Assembly (NCBI RefSeq): GCF_001636315.1
Contig: NZ_KV440949.1
Location: forward strand, 5,288,084 to 5,352,083
DNA: 64,000 bases
Direction of reading: 5' to 3'
Source of the DNA: Neobacillus mesonae
GTDB lineage: Bacteria; Bacillota; Bacilli; Bacillales; Cytobacillaceae
Both the position numbers and the translations under genes were made by a program. Position 1 is the stretch's first letter; each line of letters opens with the position of its first letter. The notes under the pieces were generated by a model. It ran no database searches. It had not been told where the DNA came from and saw only the letters and a list, made by a program, of their open reading frames with translations. This document shows positions 15,944 through 25,017 of the stretch, piece after piece.

Positions 15944-16336
15944 TTATGTATTAATATAAAAGGTTTTTTGAATTTCCCAAACGAAATAGTGCTTTGAATA
16001 CTGTTTCACTTCAACTACTGCATCTTCACCATCTTTGGTAAAGATTAATCCGGAGCCCATTTGTTCCTTGAAATCCCAGCCCTTTGTACCCATCCATTTC
16101 TTGACAACTTCATAGCGGTTGGTTGTTGTATTTAAAGATAAAAAGCGAACCCGCTTTTCTGTTTTTGCAAATTGTACATATTCCATATCTGATAGATGAA
16201 GCTTTACGGCGGAAACAAGTAATGGCACTGGATTCCCTTCCTGAAAAACCGTGGAACCAAAGCCCGTTACAATTAGTCCATTTCCTACTATTATTACTAT
16301 GATAAATGCCATTATTATTTTTTTCATCCGTCCCAT
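15944..16336 (-). CDS. Small exported or membrane-anchored protein of unknown function, 130 aa
   Basis: I do not recognise it. A single N-terminal hydrophobic segment (about 5-25) after MGRMKK acts as a signal or anchor, so the remaining 100 residues should be outside the membrane. They contain a beta-rich part (GSGLIFTKDGEDAVVEV) without Cys. The start at 16336 follows GGGGGC at good spacing. An imperfect inverted repeat at about 16413-16438 (AATAAGAC against GTCTTTTATT) lies in its upstream region and may be part of its promoter or an operator. It stands alone between convergent terminators. Confidence 0.65.
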   Translation of the reverse strand: MGRMKKIIMAFIIVIIVGNGLIVTGFGSTVFQEGNPVPLLVSAVKLHLSDMEYVQFAKTEKRVRFLSLNTTTNRYEVVKKWMGTKGWDFKEQMGSGLIFTKDGEDAVVEVKQYSKHYFVWEIQKTFYINT

Positions 16337-16435
16337 TTATAAGCCCCCTAAACCATCACTCATATAAATAGACGAATGAACTGGGTATTTTGTTTCAAAA
16401 ATGGGAAAATTTATTTAATAAGACGTGTCTTTTAT

Positions 16436-16480
16436 TAAAAATAAACGCCGCTATGTTTAAAAACTCTTGCGGCGTTTATT
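16436..16480 (-). terminator. Terminator of the M28 aminopeptidase gene
   Basis: A 9-bp GC-rich stem (AAACGCCGC at 16443 against GCGGCGTTT) is followed by TATTTTTAAT on the minus strand. Confidence 0.78.
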
Positions 16481-16488
16481 ATTAATTT

Positions 16489-17877
16489 TTATTTATTATG
16501 AGCAGGTCCATCTTTTCTTACAGTTGAAAATAATCCTGCGCCAATTATATCGAGTGCCGACTGCATTCTTTCTGTTGATATATTATCAGCGATTGTATCC
16601 TGTGGTGTATGATAAACTTTTTCAATATGGTAAACAAGCGGATCCCAGCTGTCGATTCCCATCCAAATAAATAAGGCTGCAGGTATACCTGCTTGATGGA
16701 ATGGCACATGGTCACTTGAACCAAATGTTCCAGGTAAGATATCAGAATTACCTAATCGAGCACCGGCTGCAAGTGTGGAGTCAGTCACTATATTCGTGCT
16801 TCCATCTGGTGTCATCGCGTATAGATTTTTGGCTTTTTCATAATTAGTTGCAACCATATCTGGAACAAATACCGCTTCAATATTATCTTTTTGTTCCTCC
16901 GTCAATTGGCTTACATAATATCGTGAGCCAAGTAATCCGCGTTCTTCAGAACCAAAAGCGATAAATTTCAATTCTTTGTCGGTATTATATCCTTTATAAA
17001 CTCTAGCAAGTTCAAGCATTAGACCAACCCCTGAAGCATTGTCATTTGCCCCAAAGGCACCAACAACGCTGTCATGGTGGGCACCAAGAATAACTTCTTT
17101 TGTATTAGCGGTTTTTGTCTTTGGAGCCTTTGTTGCAATTACATTAACCGATTGAAGATTGGAAAAATGTTCGGCAGTAAGGCTGATTTCAACAGGTCCC
17201 TTCACTGCCTTTTCCTTTAGCCATTCACCCTGAATAAACGCAGCTCCAAAAACAGGAACATCGTATTTTGTTGTTAAACTTGGGTTAAAGGTTTGTCCGT
17301 AGTTTCCACGGCTGCCGACAAGACTTTGTAAAATAACACCTTTTGCTCCGGATTTTACAGCATTGTCTACTTGTGTTCGATAGTCCGCTGTAGTGCTGGC
17401 ACGAGGCATAACCACTATTTTTCCTGCAGTACTTGCTGGAAAATCAATTAGGTTTGTTCCACCATCTACATAGAGAACTTGTCCTTTTACAGACTCATTA
17501 CTTAGTCTTCCATTTTGTGCAGCGGCCATTTCCCAAGACGTTCCATCAGCAAAAGCTACATTTGCAATATATTGATCTGGAACAGTGAAATACTGATATT
17601 CTACATCATATCCGTAACTCTTTAACGTTTTGGCAATATAATCTGCTGAACGTTTTTCCGCATCAAGCCCTCCAGGTCGTGTTCCAATTTCCTCAGATAA
17701 ATATCTGATATGTTCGATTGCCCTGTTAGCATCAACTCTTGCTACCACCTTTTGATCATGCGCATAAGAAGATTTCCCGTTTGTAGTATCTGCTGATGCG
17801 AACCCTACCGAACCAAATGCAATCGATACAGCCAAGAGTGAAGCAAACACTTTTGAACCTTTTCTTTTAACTACCAT
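16489..17877 (-). CDS. Secreted M28-family zinc aminopeptidase with PA domain (YwaD-like)
   Basis: A 462-residue protein with a Sec signal peptide (residues 1 to about 30, ending FGSVGFASA). A protease-associated domain is inserted around 115-235. The M28 di-zinc catalytic core then shows AHHDS, NDNASG, FGSEERGLLG and SSDHVPF, which hold the metal ligands and the catalytic Glu. It should trim peptides outside the cell. The fold order and length match B. subtilis YwaD. The start at 17877 has an AGGAGG site at 7 nt. It is a single-gene transcript with its own terminator. Confidence 0.92.
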   Translation of the reverse strand: MVVKRKGSKVFASLLAVSIAFGSVGFASADTTNGKSSYAHDQKVVARVDANRAIEHIRYLSEEIGTRPGGLDAEKRSADYIAKTLKSYGYDVEYQYFTVPDQYIANVAFADGTSWEMAAAQNGRLSNESVKGQVLYVDGGTNLIDFPASTAGKIVVMPRASTTADYRTQVDNAVKSGAKGVILQSLVGSRGNYGQTFNPSLTTKYDVPVFGAAFIQGEWLKEKAVKGPVEISLTAEHFSNLQSVNVIATKAPKTKTANTKEVILGAHHDSVVGAFGANDNASGVGLMLELARVYKGYNTDKELKFIAFGSEERGLLGSRYYVSQLTEEQKDNIEAVFVPDMVATNYEKAKNLYAMTPDGSTNIVTDSTLAAGARLGNSDILPGTFGSSDHVPFHQAGIPAALFIWMGIDSWDPLVYHIEKVYHTPQDTIADNISTERMQSALDIIGAGLFSTVRKDGPAHNK

Positions 17878-18078
17878 AACCAGCCTCCTAAATAGTTTTC
17901 GTTTGCCATTTAAGTGAAGATATAGTGCTATGTTATGTATCTAGCAAACTTGCTTGTGCAGTTGGCACAATTACAAACAATTTTAGATTATATCTTGCCT
18001 TTAAACAAGACTAAATATTATAAAAATTTCGATAATAATCGACATATATTTTTAAAATCCACATTATTTTTTATTTAC

Positions 18079-18117
18079 ATAGAAAAACCCCTTTTAGCTA
18101 TATTCTAAAAGGGGTTA
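18079..18117 (-). terminator. Terminator of the thioesterase gene
   Basis: A perfect 12-bp stem (18086-18097 against 18105-18116, arms AACCCCTTTTAG and CTAAAAGGGGTT) with TTTTTC following on the minus strand. Confidence 0.88.
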
Positions 18118-18126
18118 TAGATTAGA

Positions 18127-18612
18127 CTATTCCTTCTTTAAAAACGTGCTTGGCATCACAACAGCTACGACCTCGCCTGTTGCGCAGAGAATATCGTTAG
18201 CATAAACTTCTGTTTCGACTTTAAATTTTTTCGGATGAATCTCATGAACAGTTCCAATCGCTTTTAACGGTACGCCATTTGGTGTCGGCTTTAGAAAGTT
18301 TACATGTAATGATGCTGTAACAAAACGCGGCGGTTCCGCCCCATCCCCTGGTTCATGGCCATTTTTACGATGAAGTGTCAAGGAAGCGGAGCCCGTTCCA
18401 TGACAATCGATAAATGATGCAATTAAGCCGCCATATACAAAACCAGGCAGCGCATGATGTTCAGGTTTCGGTGAATAAATGGTAACGGTCTGATCTCCTT
18501 GCCAGCCCGTACGAAAATGATGGCCTGCCTCGTTCAAACGGCCGCAACCATAACACCAGGCAAAATCATCAGGATACTCATCTTGAATCGCATGTAATAC
18601 CTTGTCTTCCAT
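18127..18612 (-). CDS. Hotdog-fold acyl-CoA thioesterase (PaaI/YiiD-like)
   Basis: A 161-residue hotdog protein. The N-terminal CYGCGRLNEAGHH is the CGxxNxxGL-type lead of PaaI-like thioesterases. The central helix PGFVYGGLIASFIDCHGTGSA carries the GG-x3-xD catalytic pattern. It should hydrolyse acyl- or aryl-CoA thioesters in the cytoplasm. The ATG at 18612 is preferred over a GTG at 18618 because the AGGGG site is 9 nt away instead of 3. It is monocistronic, with a terminator after it; no pathway partner is adjacent. Confidence 0.85.
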   Translation of the reverse strand: MEDKVLHAIQDEYPDDFAWCYGCGRLNEAGHHFRTGWQGDQTVTIYSPKPEHHALPGFVYGGLIASFIDCHGTGSASLTLHRKNGHEPGDGAEPPRFVTASLHVNFLKPTPNGVPLKAIGTVHEIHPKKFKVETEVYANDILCATGEVVAVVMPSTFLKKE

Positions 18613-18708
18613 CAACACAATCCCCTTTCTCCTCGAAAACGCTTACACCTTCTATTAAACTATCATAACACCAAAAAATCCCATTGGTCAATAATTGTGG
18701 AATAAAGT

Positions 18709-18721
18709 GGTGCCTGACACC
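18709..18721. repeat. Dispersed GGTGCCTGACACC element, copy 1
   Basis: An exact 13-mer GGTGCCTGACACC in the gap between the divergent thioesterase and pepF genes. Further copies are at 24930, 26784, 28056, 32055, 32087, 35009 and 37699. Confidence 0.8.
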
Positions 18722-18803
18722 TTTAACCAAAAAATGGTTGACTAAATTGATTATACTATTAAGATTATACTTAGTATTACGAAATTTATAAGGGGGTTTT
18801 TGG

Positions 18804-20618
18804 ATGGATAAGATTGCTGAGAAACGAATATCTCGTGCTGAGGTTCCTGAGGGGTTAACATGGAATCTAACGGATTTATTCCCTTCCGAAGAGGCTTGGG
18901 AAGCTGAGTGTGGCGTTATCGAAAAGGAAATTGCTCAGTTTGAGCAATTTAAAGGAACATTACATACTGGTTCAAAGGCTTTGCTAATCTGCCTGGGTGC
19001 TCAAGAACAGCATTTAATGAGAATTATTAAAGCATGGACATATGCGAACCTGAAGCAATCTGCAGATGGGACGGATCCGATCAACCAAGCAAATTCAGCA
19101 AAGTTCTCTGCTTTACGGACAAAAAGCATCGCTGCTCTATCATTTATCAACTCGGAAATTCTTTCACTTAAAGATGGTACAGTTGATATCTATCTGGAGG
19201 AAGAGCCTGGTCTGGAGCAGTTTAAAAAGTATCTATTAGAGCTACTTGAAGCGAAAAAACACCGCCTTTCTCCGGAAACGGAAGAAGTTCTCGCAGCCCT
19301 TGGCGACCTCCAAGGTTCACCATATCAAATCTATCAAATGGCGAAGCTCGCAGATATGGAGTTTACCCCTATAAAGGATGATCAAGGAAACGAACAGCCG
19401 GTCTCATTTGCCCTGTTTGAAAACCGCTACGAATTCTCTGCCGATATGGAGGTACGCAGAAAAGCATATAAATCTTTTGTAACTTCATTAAAAAAGTATA
19501 CAAACACGATGGCGGCTGCCTATTCTGCCGAAGTAAACAAACAAGTAACGCTTGCCCGTCTGCGCAATTACGATTCTGTCACTCATATGCTGCTTGATCC
19601 GCAGCAGGTGACACTGGAAATGTATAACAATCAAATAGACATTATTTATAAAGAACTGGCACCGCATATGCGTCGATTCGCTCAATTAAAGAAAAAGGTA
19701 TTAGGGCTTGACCAAATGATGTTCTGTGATTTAAAAGCCCCGCTAGACCCCGATTTCGAACCGAAGACGACTTTTGAAGAGGCTCGACAATTAATCCTAG
19801 ATTCTTTAAAAGTCATGGGGCCTGAATACAGTGCAATAATCGAACAAGGCTTTAATGAACGCTGGGTAGACCTGGCGGATAATATCGGAAAATCTACCGG
19901 TGCCTTCTGTTCCAGCCCATATGGGGCGCATCCCTATATTCTGATTACCTGGCAAAACAATATGCGCGGCTGCTTCACACTGGCACATGAATTCGGTCAT
20001 GCGGGACATTTTTATCTGGCGAACAAAAATCAAAGAATTATGAATGTACGTCCATCGATGTATTTCGTCGAAGCACCTTCCACCATGAACGAAATGTTAC
20101 TGGGGCAGCATTTACTGACAAATACAAACGATCAACAAATGCGCCGCTGGGTGATTCTTCAGCTATTAGGGACGTATTATCATAACTTCGTAACACACCT
20201 GCTTGAAGCGGAATATCAGCGCAGAGTCTATGCCCTTGCAGAACAAGGAAAAGCCTTAACGGCAAAAACTTTAACAGAAGCGACTGGTGCTGTCTTGAAG
20301 GAATTCTGGGGAGATACAGTGGAAATCGATGAGGGCGCAAGCTTAACGTGGATGCGTCAGCCTCATTATTACATGGGTTTATATCCTTATACATACTCCG
20401 CTGGTCTAACCGTCTCAACCGCAGTTGCGCAAATGATTCATGAGGAAGGTCAGCCCGCTGTGGACCGCTGGCTCGAGGTGCTTCGTGCAGGTGGAACGAT
20501 GAAACCGCTCGATTTAATTAAACATGCCGGAGTGGATATGTCGACTCCTGAACCAATCCGTAAAGCCGTTGCCTATGTCGGGTCATTAATCGATGAATTA
20601 GAACGTTCATATGAATAA
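18804..20618 (+). CDS. pepF: Oligoendopeptidase F, M3 family
   Basis: A 604-residue cytoplasmic zinc peptidase. The metal site H395-E396-FG-H399 sits in LAHEFGHAGHF, with the third ligand Glu in the downstream APSTMNEML. The N-terminus (PEGLTWNLTDLFPSEEAWE) is characteristic of PepF. It degrades oligopeptides of about 7-17 residues, a role known for the family. The ATG at 18804 follows AAGGGGG. It is a single gene with a strong terminator and converges on the nrd operon. Confidence 0.95.
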   Translation: MDKIAEKRISRAEVPEGLTWNLTDLFPSEEAWEAECGVIEKEIAQFEQFKGTLHTGSKALLICLGAQEQHLMRIIKAWTYANLKQSADGTDPINQANSAKFSALRTKSIAALSFINSEILSLKDGTVDIYLEEEPGLEQFKKYLLELLEAKKHRLSPETEEVLAALGDLQGSPYQIYQMAKLADMEFTPIKDDQGNEQPVSFALFENRYEFSADMEVRRKAYKSFVTSLKKYTNTMAAAYSAEVNKQVTLARLRNYDSVTHMLLDPQQVTLEMYNNQIDIIYKELAPHMRRFAQLKKKVLGLDQMMFCDLKAPLDPDFEPKTTFEEARQLILDSLKVMGPEYSAIIEQGFNERWVDLADNIGKSTGAFCSSPYGAHPYILITWQNNMRGCFTLAHEFGHAGHFYLANKNQRIMNVRPSMYFVEAPSTMNEMLLGQHLLTNTNDQQMRRWVILQLLGTYYHNFVTHLLEAEYQRRVYALAEQGKALTAKTLTEATGAVLKEFWGDTVEIDEGASLTWMRQPHYYMGLYPYTYSAGLTVSTAVAQMIHEEGQPAVDRWLEVLRAGGTMKPLDLIKHAGVDMSTPEPIRKAVAYVGSLIDELERSYE

Positions 20619-20635
20619 ATTACTACTAAACAAGC

Positions 20636-20665
20636 AAGCCCTGGAGATCATCCAGGGCTTCTTTG
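20636..20665 (+). terminator. Terminator of pepF
   Basis: A perfect 10-bp stem (AAGCCCTGGA against TCCAGGGCTT, loop GATCA) followed by CTTTG. Confidence 0.8.
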
Positions 20666-20679
20666 ATAAATTTCACATC

Positions 20680-21129
20680 TTAATGGTACTGCTGTTTTTT
20701 TACTCTGTTCAAAATTAACTCGACAAATTTTTGACATCGTGCATAATCTTCTATTTGCGGCGCTAATTCAATTTTTAAGGTGACGGCTAGATTTGTTTGA
20801 ACAAACAGCATGTCTCTAAATTTATTCACCGCCCCGCAAAATTGGGGATAACATGTATCCCCTGTCCCTACAACACCAGTTACGAGTTCTTTGACATTGC
20901 GAGTTTCAAACACTTGATAAATCGCCTGCATTTCCCTAGGTATTTCCCCGTTTCCCCATGTATAGGTACCGATTACAACTGCATTGTAATCATTCAAATC
21001 TTCAATGGGAAATTCTTCGATGCGAAAACATTCTGCCTGAACCTGTTTTTCCAAAAATAATCTCCATAAAAGCTGAATCACTTCTTCTGTATTCCCGGTT
21101 TTTGAGGAATATATAATAGCTGCCCTCAT
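20680..21129 (-). CDS. Flavodoxin in the ribonucleotide reductase operon (NrdI-like role)
   Basis: A 149-residue short-chain flavodoxin. The FMN phosphate loop is SSKTGNTEEV and the second loop IGTYTWGNGEIP is typical of Bacillus YkuN/YkuP. Its start overlaps the nrdF stop (ATGA), so it is translated with the reductase. NrdI proteins are flavodoxin-like and activate the dimanganese-tyrosyl site of class Ib R2. This protein could fill that place or reduce the enzyme, which is inference from position. It resembles ordinary flavodoxin more than canonical NrdI. Confidence 0.85.
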   Translation of the reverse strand: MRAAIIYSSKTGNTEEVIQLLWRLFLEKQVQAECFRIEEFPIEDLNDYNAVVIGTYTWGNGEIPREMQAIYQVFETRNVKELVTGVVGTGDTCYPQFCGAVNKFRDMLFVQTNLAVTLKIELAPQIEDYARCQKFVELILNRVKKQQYH

Positions 21130-22172
21130 AGCTCATCGAATCCATTTGATTGCGATACTTTCGAATATGTCCTTGATTTTTGTTCGAAAAAATCGGACTT
21201 AGTGTCGTTCATCATTTCATCGCTAAAAACATGAATCCACGGCATTGGATTTTTTCGATCCTCATATTTGTTCGCTAGCCCTAGCTGTCTAAAACGTTTA
21301 TTTGCAAGATATTCAGTGTATAGTTCGTACTCCTGCAAGTCGATTCCATCAATATCTTTTAAAATAAAATGGGCCCATTCCTTTTCAAGCTCTACCGCTT
21401 GTCCAATTGTGTTATAAATATATTCAATATTCTTAGGATGATTTAATTCCGGATTTTCTGTTAACAAAATGCATATAAACTGTGCCACGAAATAGGCATG
21501 CTGCATTTCATCCCGCTGAATATAGCTGATCATCGTGCTTGTTTTCAACATTTTCTGCTGTCTTGCCAGATGATAGAAAAAAGCGAAGCCGGCATAAAAA
21601 TAAATCCCTTCCAGATTAATCGAGTTTACCGCCAGCTGGAATAAATGCTGCGGTGTCGGATTGTTCCGAAAACATTCATACGCATCTAGTATAAGCTGAT
21701 TCCGTCGCTGCACAATTGGATCACTTTTTGCCTGATTAAAACGGAAATTTTGCTCCTTCAATGGTACGAGTGAGCTTAATATATATGAATAGGATTCGTT
21801 ATGAACTGCCTCCTGCTGGGCAATGACCGCAAAGATCGCCTTTAAACTCGAGTCTGTCACATAATCCATCACTTGGTACATCGTCGGAGTTTGCAGGCTG
21901 TCTAATGATGCCAGCTGGGTATTAATCCGTAGGAACACATCCTGCTCCTTCGGGCTAAGCTGATCCCATTGTTTAATATCGTCCTGCATGTTAATTTCCT
22001 GCGCCTTCCAGAAATTGCTTAAGAGGGTCTGATATAATTCATACATTTGTGGGTAGGCAATATCATTCCAATTCAAGAGACCTGACGATTGACCGTTAAT
22101 AATCCCTGTTGATTTATTTGGGAATTCTGGATTTAACAATTTGATTTTTTTCAAAGGTGAATGGATGTCCAT
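21126..22172 (-). CDS. nrdF: Class I ribonucleotide reductase small subunit (R2)
   Basis: A 348-residue ferritin-fold subunit. The dimetal ligands are all visible: D91 (ASLDSLQ), E121 and H124 (QQEAVHNESY), E188 (NLEGIYF), E222 and H225 (QRDEMQHAY). Tyr128, four residues after H124, is at the radical-Tyr position, so it is a tyrosyl-radical enzyme. It generates the radical used by the large subunit encoded 18 bp upstream. A C-terminal tail ending SNGFDEL would dock to that subunit. Third in order from a cobalamin riboswitch, through nrdE. Confidence 0.93.
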   Translation of the reverse strand: MDIHSPLKKIKLLNPEFPNKSTGIINGQSSGLLNWNDIAYPQMYELYQTLLSNFWKAQEINMQDDIKQWDQLSPKEQDVFLRINTQLASLDSLQTPTMYQVMDYVTDSSLKAIFAVIAQQEAVHNESYSYILSSLVPLKEQNFRFNQAKSDPIVQRRNQLILDAYECFRNNPTPQHLFQLAVNSINLEGIYFYAGFAFFYHLARQQKMLKTSTMISYIQRDEMQHAYFVAQFICILLTENPELNHPKNIEYIYNTIGQAVELEKEWAHFILKDIDGIDLQEYELYTEYLANKRFRQLGLANKYEDRKNPMPWIHVFSDEMMNDTKSDFFEQKSRTYSKVSQSNGFDEL

Positions 22173-22190
22173 TGATGATTCCTCCTAGAG

Positions 22191-24479
22191 TTAACTTTGG
22201 CAAGCCTCACATGCTTCGATTTCTGCTTGGGACGTGCTTCTGACATAGTAGGTTGTTTTTAACCCGTGCTTCCACGCTGCCAAATGAAGGCTAAGCAGCT
22301 CTTTGGCTTTAATATCATGTTTTACATACAAGTTGAAGCTGATCGACTGGTCGATGTGCCGCTGTCTGGCAGCGTTTTGTTGAATGCTCCACAGCTGGTC
22401 CAATTCATGCCTTGCCCGGCGATAATAGTTGTATGTTCGATGATTTAAATCAGGTGCGGTCACCTTAAACTTAAAGTTTTTCTTTTCTTCCGCATATTCC
22501 ACGGAATAGATGGGGTCGATACCGTCAGTTGATCCGCCGATTTTCGCGGTTGATGAGTTTGGCGCGATAGCCATTAACCAGCCATTACGGATACCGTGAA
22601 GGGCAACCTCCTCTCGTAATTTCTGCCATCTATCTGAGCTGTAATTTTTCCTGGAAAAATACGCTCCTGTCTGCCATTCAGAGCCATGGAATGCCTGATA
22701 GGCCCCCTTCTCTTTAGCAAGTTCCATAGAAGCTTGGATTGTATTAAAGGCGATGGTTTCATACAATTCATCTGCATAGGCAACCGCGTCAGGTGATTCC
22801 CAGTGAATCCCTTGTAAAGCAAGCAAGTGATGCCAGCCAAAAGTGCCAAGTCCGACTGCTCGATATTTTTGGTTGGTATGCTGTGCCTGGCCGACGGAAA
22901 TCGTATTTAAATCGATAACATTATCAAGCATCCTCACCTGGATTCTAATTAGACGCTCCAACACATTGGCTGGAACTGCTTTTGCGAGATTAATAGAAGA
23001 TAGATTACAAACAACAAAATCCCCGGGTTTACGGACGATCACGATATTACCTTCTTCGTCATGGTACTCCTTCACAATGGTCGTTGCGGACATGTTTTGG
23101 GCGATTTCCGTGCAAAGATTACTGCAATAAATTGACGTCCGACCCTTTCCATTTACATGTTTATTCGGATTCTGACGGTTTACTTCATCTCGGTAAAACA
23201 TATACGGTGTGCCGGTTTCAAGCTGCGATACCATAATCCGTACCATGACATCCATGGCCCTGTAGGTTTTTCTTGGCAGCAATGGATGATTCACGGCCTC
23301 TTCGTATTTTTCAGTAAAATATTTTCGCTCGATTTCATCATAGTAATCTTCCAAACCTAATGGATGACCTTGTTCATCCTTCCAGCCCATGATTTGTTTT
23401 ACCTGATGAGGACAAAATATATGCCACTCCCCGATACTTCTTCCCTGCTCATCGGTTTCTTCAAGTTTCTTCATGAAAAGATCAGGAATCGCCACACCTG
23501 TAAAAATATCATGGGCCTTGCGCCGTTCATCGCCATTATTTGTTTTAAGATCAAGGAAGCCGTTCATGATGTCTTTATGGAAAACATCTAAGTACACGGC
23601 TATCGCTCCCTGACGCTGGCCTAATTGATCGACACTCACAGCTGTATCGTTGACCAGCTTAATCCATGGAACAACCCCTGAGGAGTTTCCTTTGAATCTC
23701 TTGATATCGGAACCAAGGGCCCTCACTTTACCATAATAAATGCCAATTCCCCCGCCGTCTTTACTTAGGCGGGCGATGTCCCAATTGTTTAAGTAAATGC
23801 TATCTAGTGAATCATCAACGGTATCAATGAAACAGGACGAGAGCTGGCCGAAGCTTTTCCCGGCATTCGCTAGTGTCGGTGTGGCAACGGTCATATATAA
23901 ATGGCTTAATGCCCAATAGGCTTCTTTGATAAGCTGTATCCGTTTGTCGTTCTTTTCGTTCTTCATAATCGTCATGGCGATAATCATGAAGCGTTCTTGA
24001 GGGAGTTCAAAAACATTCCGGTCATGGTCTTTAGCCAGATAGCGGTCTGCTAGTAAAAATAAACCTATGTAGTTGAATAAGTGATCTTGTTCGGGATTAA
24101 TTTCTTTCGCTAATTCATCAATTTCGGTTTTATTGTAGTAGTTTAATAAATCACGAGAATAAATCCCTGCTTCTGTTAAATGTTGAATGAGGCTATAGAA
24201 ATTACCATATTTTAAAGCTCGGGCATAACCGCGGTTTTTGGCTGCTTCGGCATATAATTCATGAAGGTATAAACGGGCAGCGACAAAAGTCCAATCGGGC
24301 TGATCCATGGCAATTTGATTTACCGCATATAATAATGCCTGCTGATTGGCTTCCTCTGCTTGCGTTAGCTGTAGATTTTGGACCCTTTCGATCAGCTCAG
24401 CGGCATCAATCTGGTATCTTTCCGCTGCTCCATTAATAGTTTCTAAGAGATTGTTTAATTCTGTTTGAAGCATTGTCAT
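22191..24479 (-). CDS. nrdE: Class I ribonucleotide reductase large subunit (R1), no ATP cone
   Basis: A 762-residue catalytic subunit that reduces ribonucleotides to deoxyribonucleotides. Active-site stretches are SSCFIDTVDDS (first redox Cys), CSNLCTEI (the N-x-C-x-E radical site) and VVCNLSSINL (partner Cys); the tail ends CEACQS with the relay thiols. The N-terminus goes straight into the R1 N-domain (ALLYAVNQIAMDQP) without an ATP-cone, so overall dATP inhibition through that domain is not expected, as in class Ib. The ATG at 24479 has AGGAGG at 8 nt; the longer frame to 24542 reads through the terminator hairpin. The leader carries a cobalamin riboswitch and terminator. Confidence 0.93.
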   Translation of the reverse strand: MTMLQTELNNLLETINGAAERYQIDAAELIERVQNLQLTQAEEANQQALLYAVNQIAMDQPDWTFVAARLYLHELYAEAAKNRGYARALKYGNFYSLIQHLTEAGIYSRDLLNYYNKTEIDELAKEINPEQDHLFNYIGLFLLADRYLAKDHDRNVFELPQERFMIIAMTIMKNEKNDKRIQLIKEAYWALSHLYMTVATPTLANAGKSFGQLSSCFIDTVDDSLDSIYLNNWDIARLSKDGGGIGIYYGKVRALGSDIKRFKGNSSGVVPWIKLVNDTAVSVDQLGQRQGAIAVYLDVFHKDIMNGFLDLKTNNGDERRKAHDIFTGVAIPDLFMKKLEETDEQGRSIGEWHIFCPHQVKQIMGWKDEQGHPLGLEDYYDEIERKYFTEKYEEAVNHPLLPRKTYRAMDVMVRIMVSQLETGTPYMFYRDEVNRQNPNKHVNGKGRTSIYCSNLCTEIAQNMSATTIVKEYHDEEGNIVIVRKPGDFVVCNLSSINLAKAVPANVLERLIRIQVRMLDNVIDLNTISVGQAQHTNQKYRAVGLGTFGWHHLLALQGIHWESPDAVAYADELYETIAFNTIQASMELAKEKGAYQAFHGSEWQTGAYFSRKNYSSDRWQKLREEVALHGIRNGWLMAIAPNSSTAKIGGSTDGIDPIYSVEYAEEKKNFKFKVTAPDLNHRTYNYYRRARHELDQLWSIQQNAARQRHIDQSISFNLYVKHDIKAKELLSLHLAAWKHGLKTTYYVRSTSQAEIEACEACQS

Positions 24480-24498
24480 GTTTTTTCCTCCTGAAAAA

Positions 24499-24533
24499 TA
24501 AAAAATCCGCTCGGGAAACCTGAGCGGATGAAA
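24499..24533 (-). terminator. Riboswitch-controlled terminator before nrdE
   Basis: The stem ATCCGCTC...GAGCGGAT (24505-24512 with 24522-24529, extended by a GGG/CCT pairing) is followed by TTTTTTATTTTT on the minus strand and then directly by the nrdE ribosome binding site. A competing 9-bp pairing exists between GATGAAACG upstream and CGTTTCATC at 24527-24535. Confidence 0.85.
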
Positions 24534-24619
24534 CGATAACAAAACAAAAGGAAAGGAAAAATCCGAGAGCCTCTTGCCGCCACCGTTTCATCTTCTCAAT
24601 CCCCGAAGAAGTTGAAACA

Positions 24620-24808
24620 TCTTAAGAAAGACAGGTCTCCTGACTTATGCTTCCTTCTACTTTGGACCCTTCCCGTATAAGCACCTATTGCTAAGCTCTC
24701 TTATACAGTGGTTTGTCCATTTCGTCAGCATTTACAGTTGCGGGGGCAGCTCCGGATTTGCACCGGATTCCCTTTTAAGCCAAACGGCATCTTATCTTAA
24801 GGCAAACA
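24620..24808 (-). ncRNA. Cobalamin (B12) riboswitch controlling the nrd operon
   Basis: The minus strand carries the cobalamin core GGGAATCCGGTGCAAATCC, then GGAGCTGCCCCCGCAACTGT, a CCACTG segment, GGGAAGGG and the B12-box-like GTCAGGAGACCTGTC. It lies 150 bp before nrdE with a terminator in between. Bound coenzyme B12 should favour termination, shutting the B12-independent reductase when a B12-dependent one can work. Confidence 0.95.
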
Positions 24809-24929
24809 CTACTATATATAGTTTTAATTTTATTTATTTCAACAATATGTAGTATCATTGATTCATATAAATGATAGTATAAATACCAAAATAATGCAAG
24901 TGCTTTGATGTCGTTTTTTTGGATTTTCT

Positions 24930-24939
24930 GTCAGGCACC
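24930..24939. repeat. Dispersed GTCAGGCACC element, partial copy 2
   Basis: GTCAGGCACC, a 10-base match to the dispersed element; the 5' end is diverged. It lies before the membrane protein gene at 25018. Confidence 0.55.
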
Positions 24940-25017
24940 GGCCATAATGAAACCTTTCCTTTGGTTCAAACGTATGATTTAAAGGGTCATGAAATTTGTA
25001 TGTTAAGGGGGCTTATG

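Noticed and set aside
17940..17985. TTGGCACAATTACAA as a sigma-54 promoter
   Set aside because: The -12 GC is missing at the required spacing.
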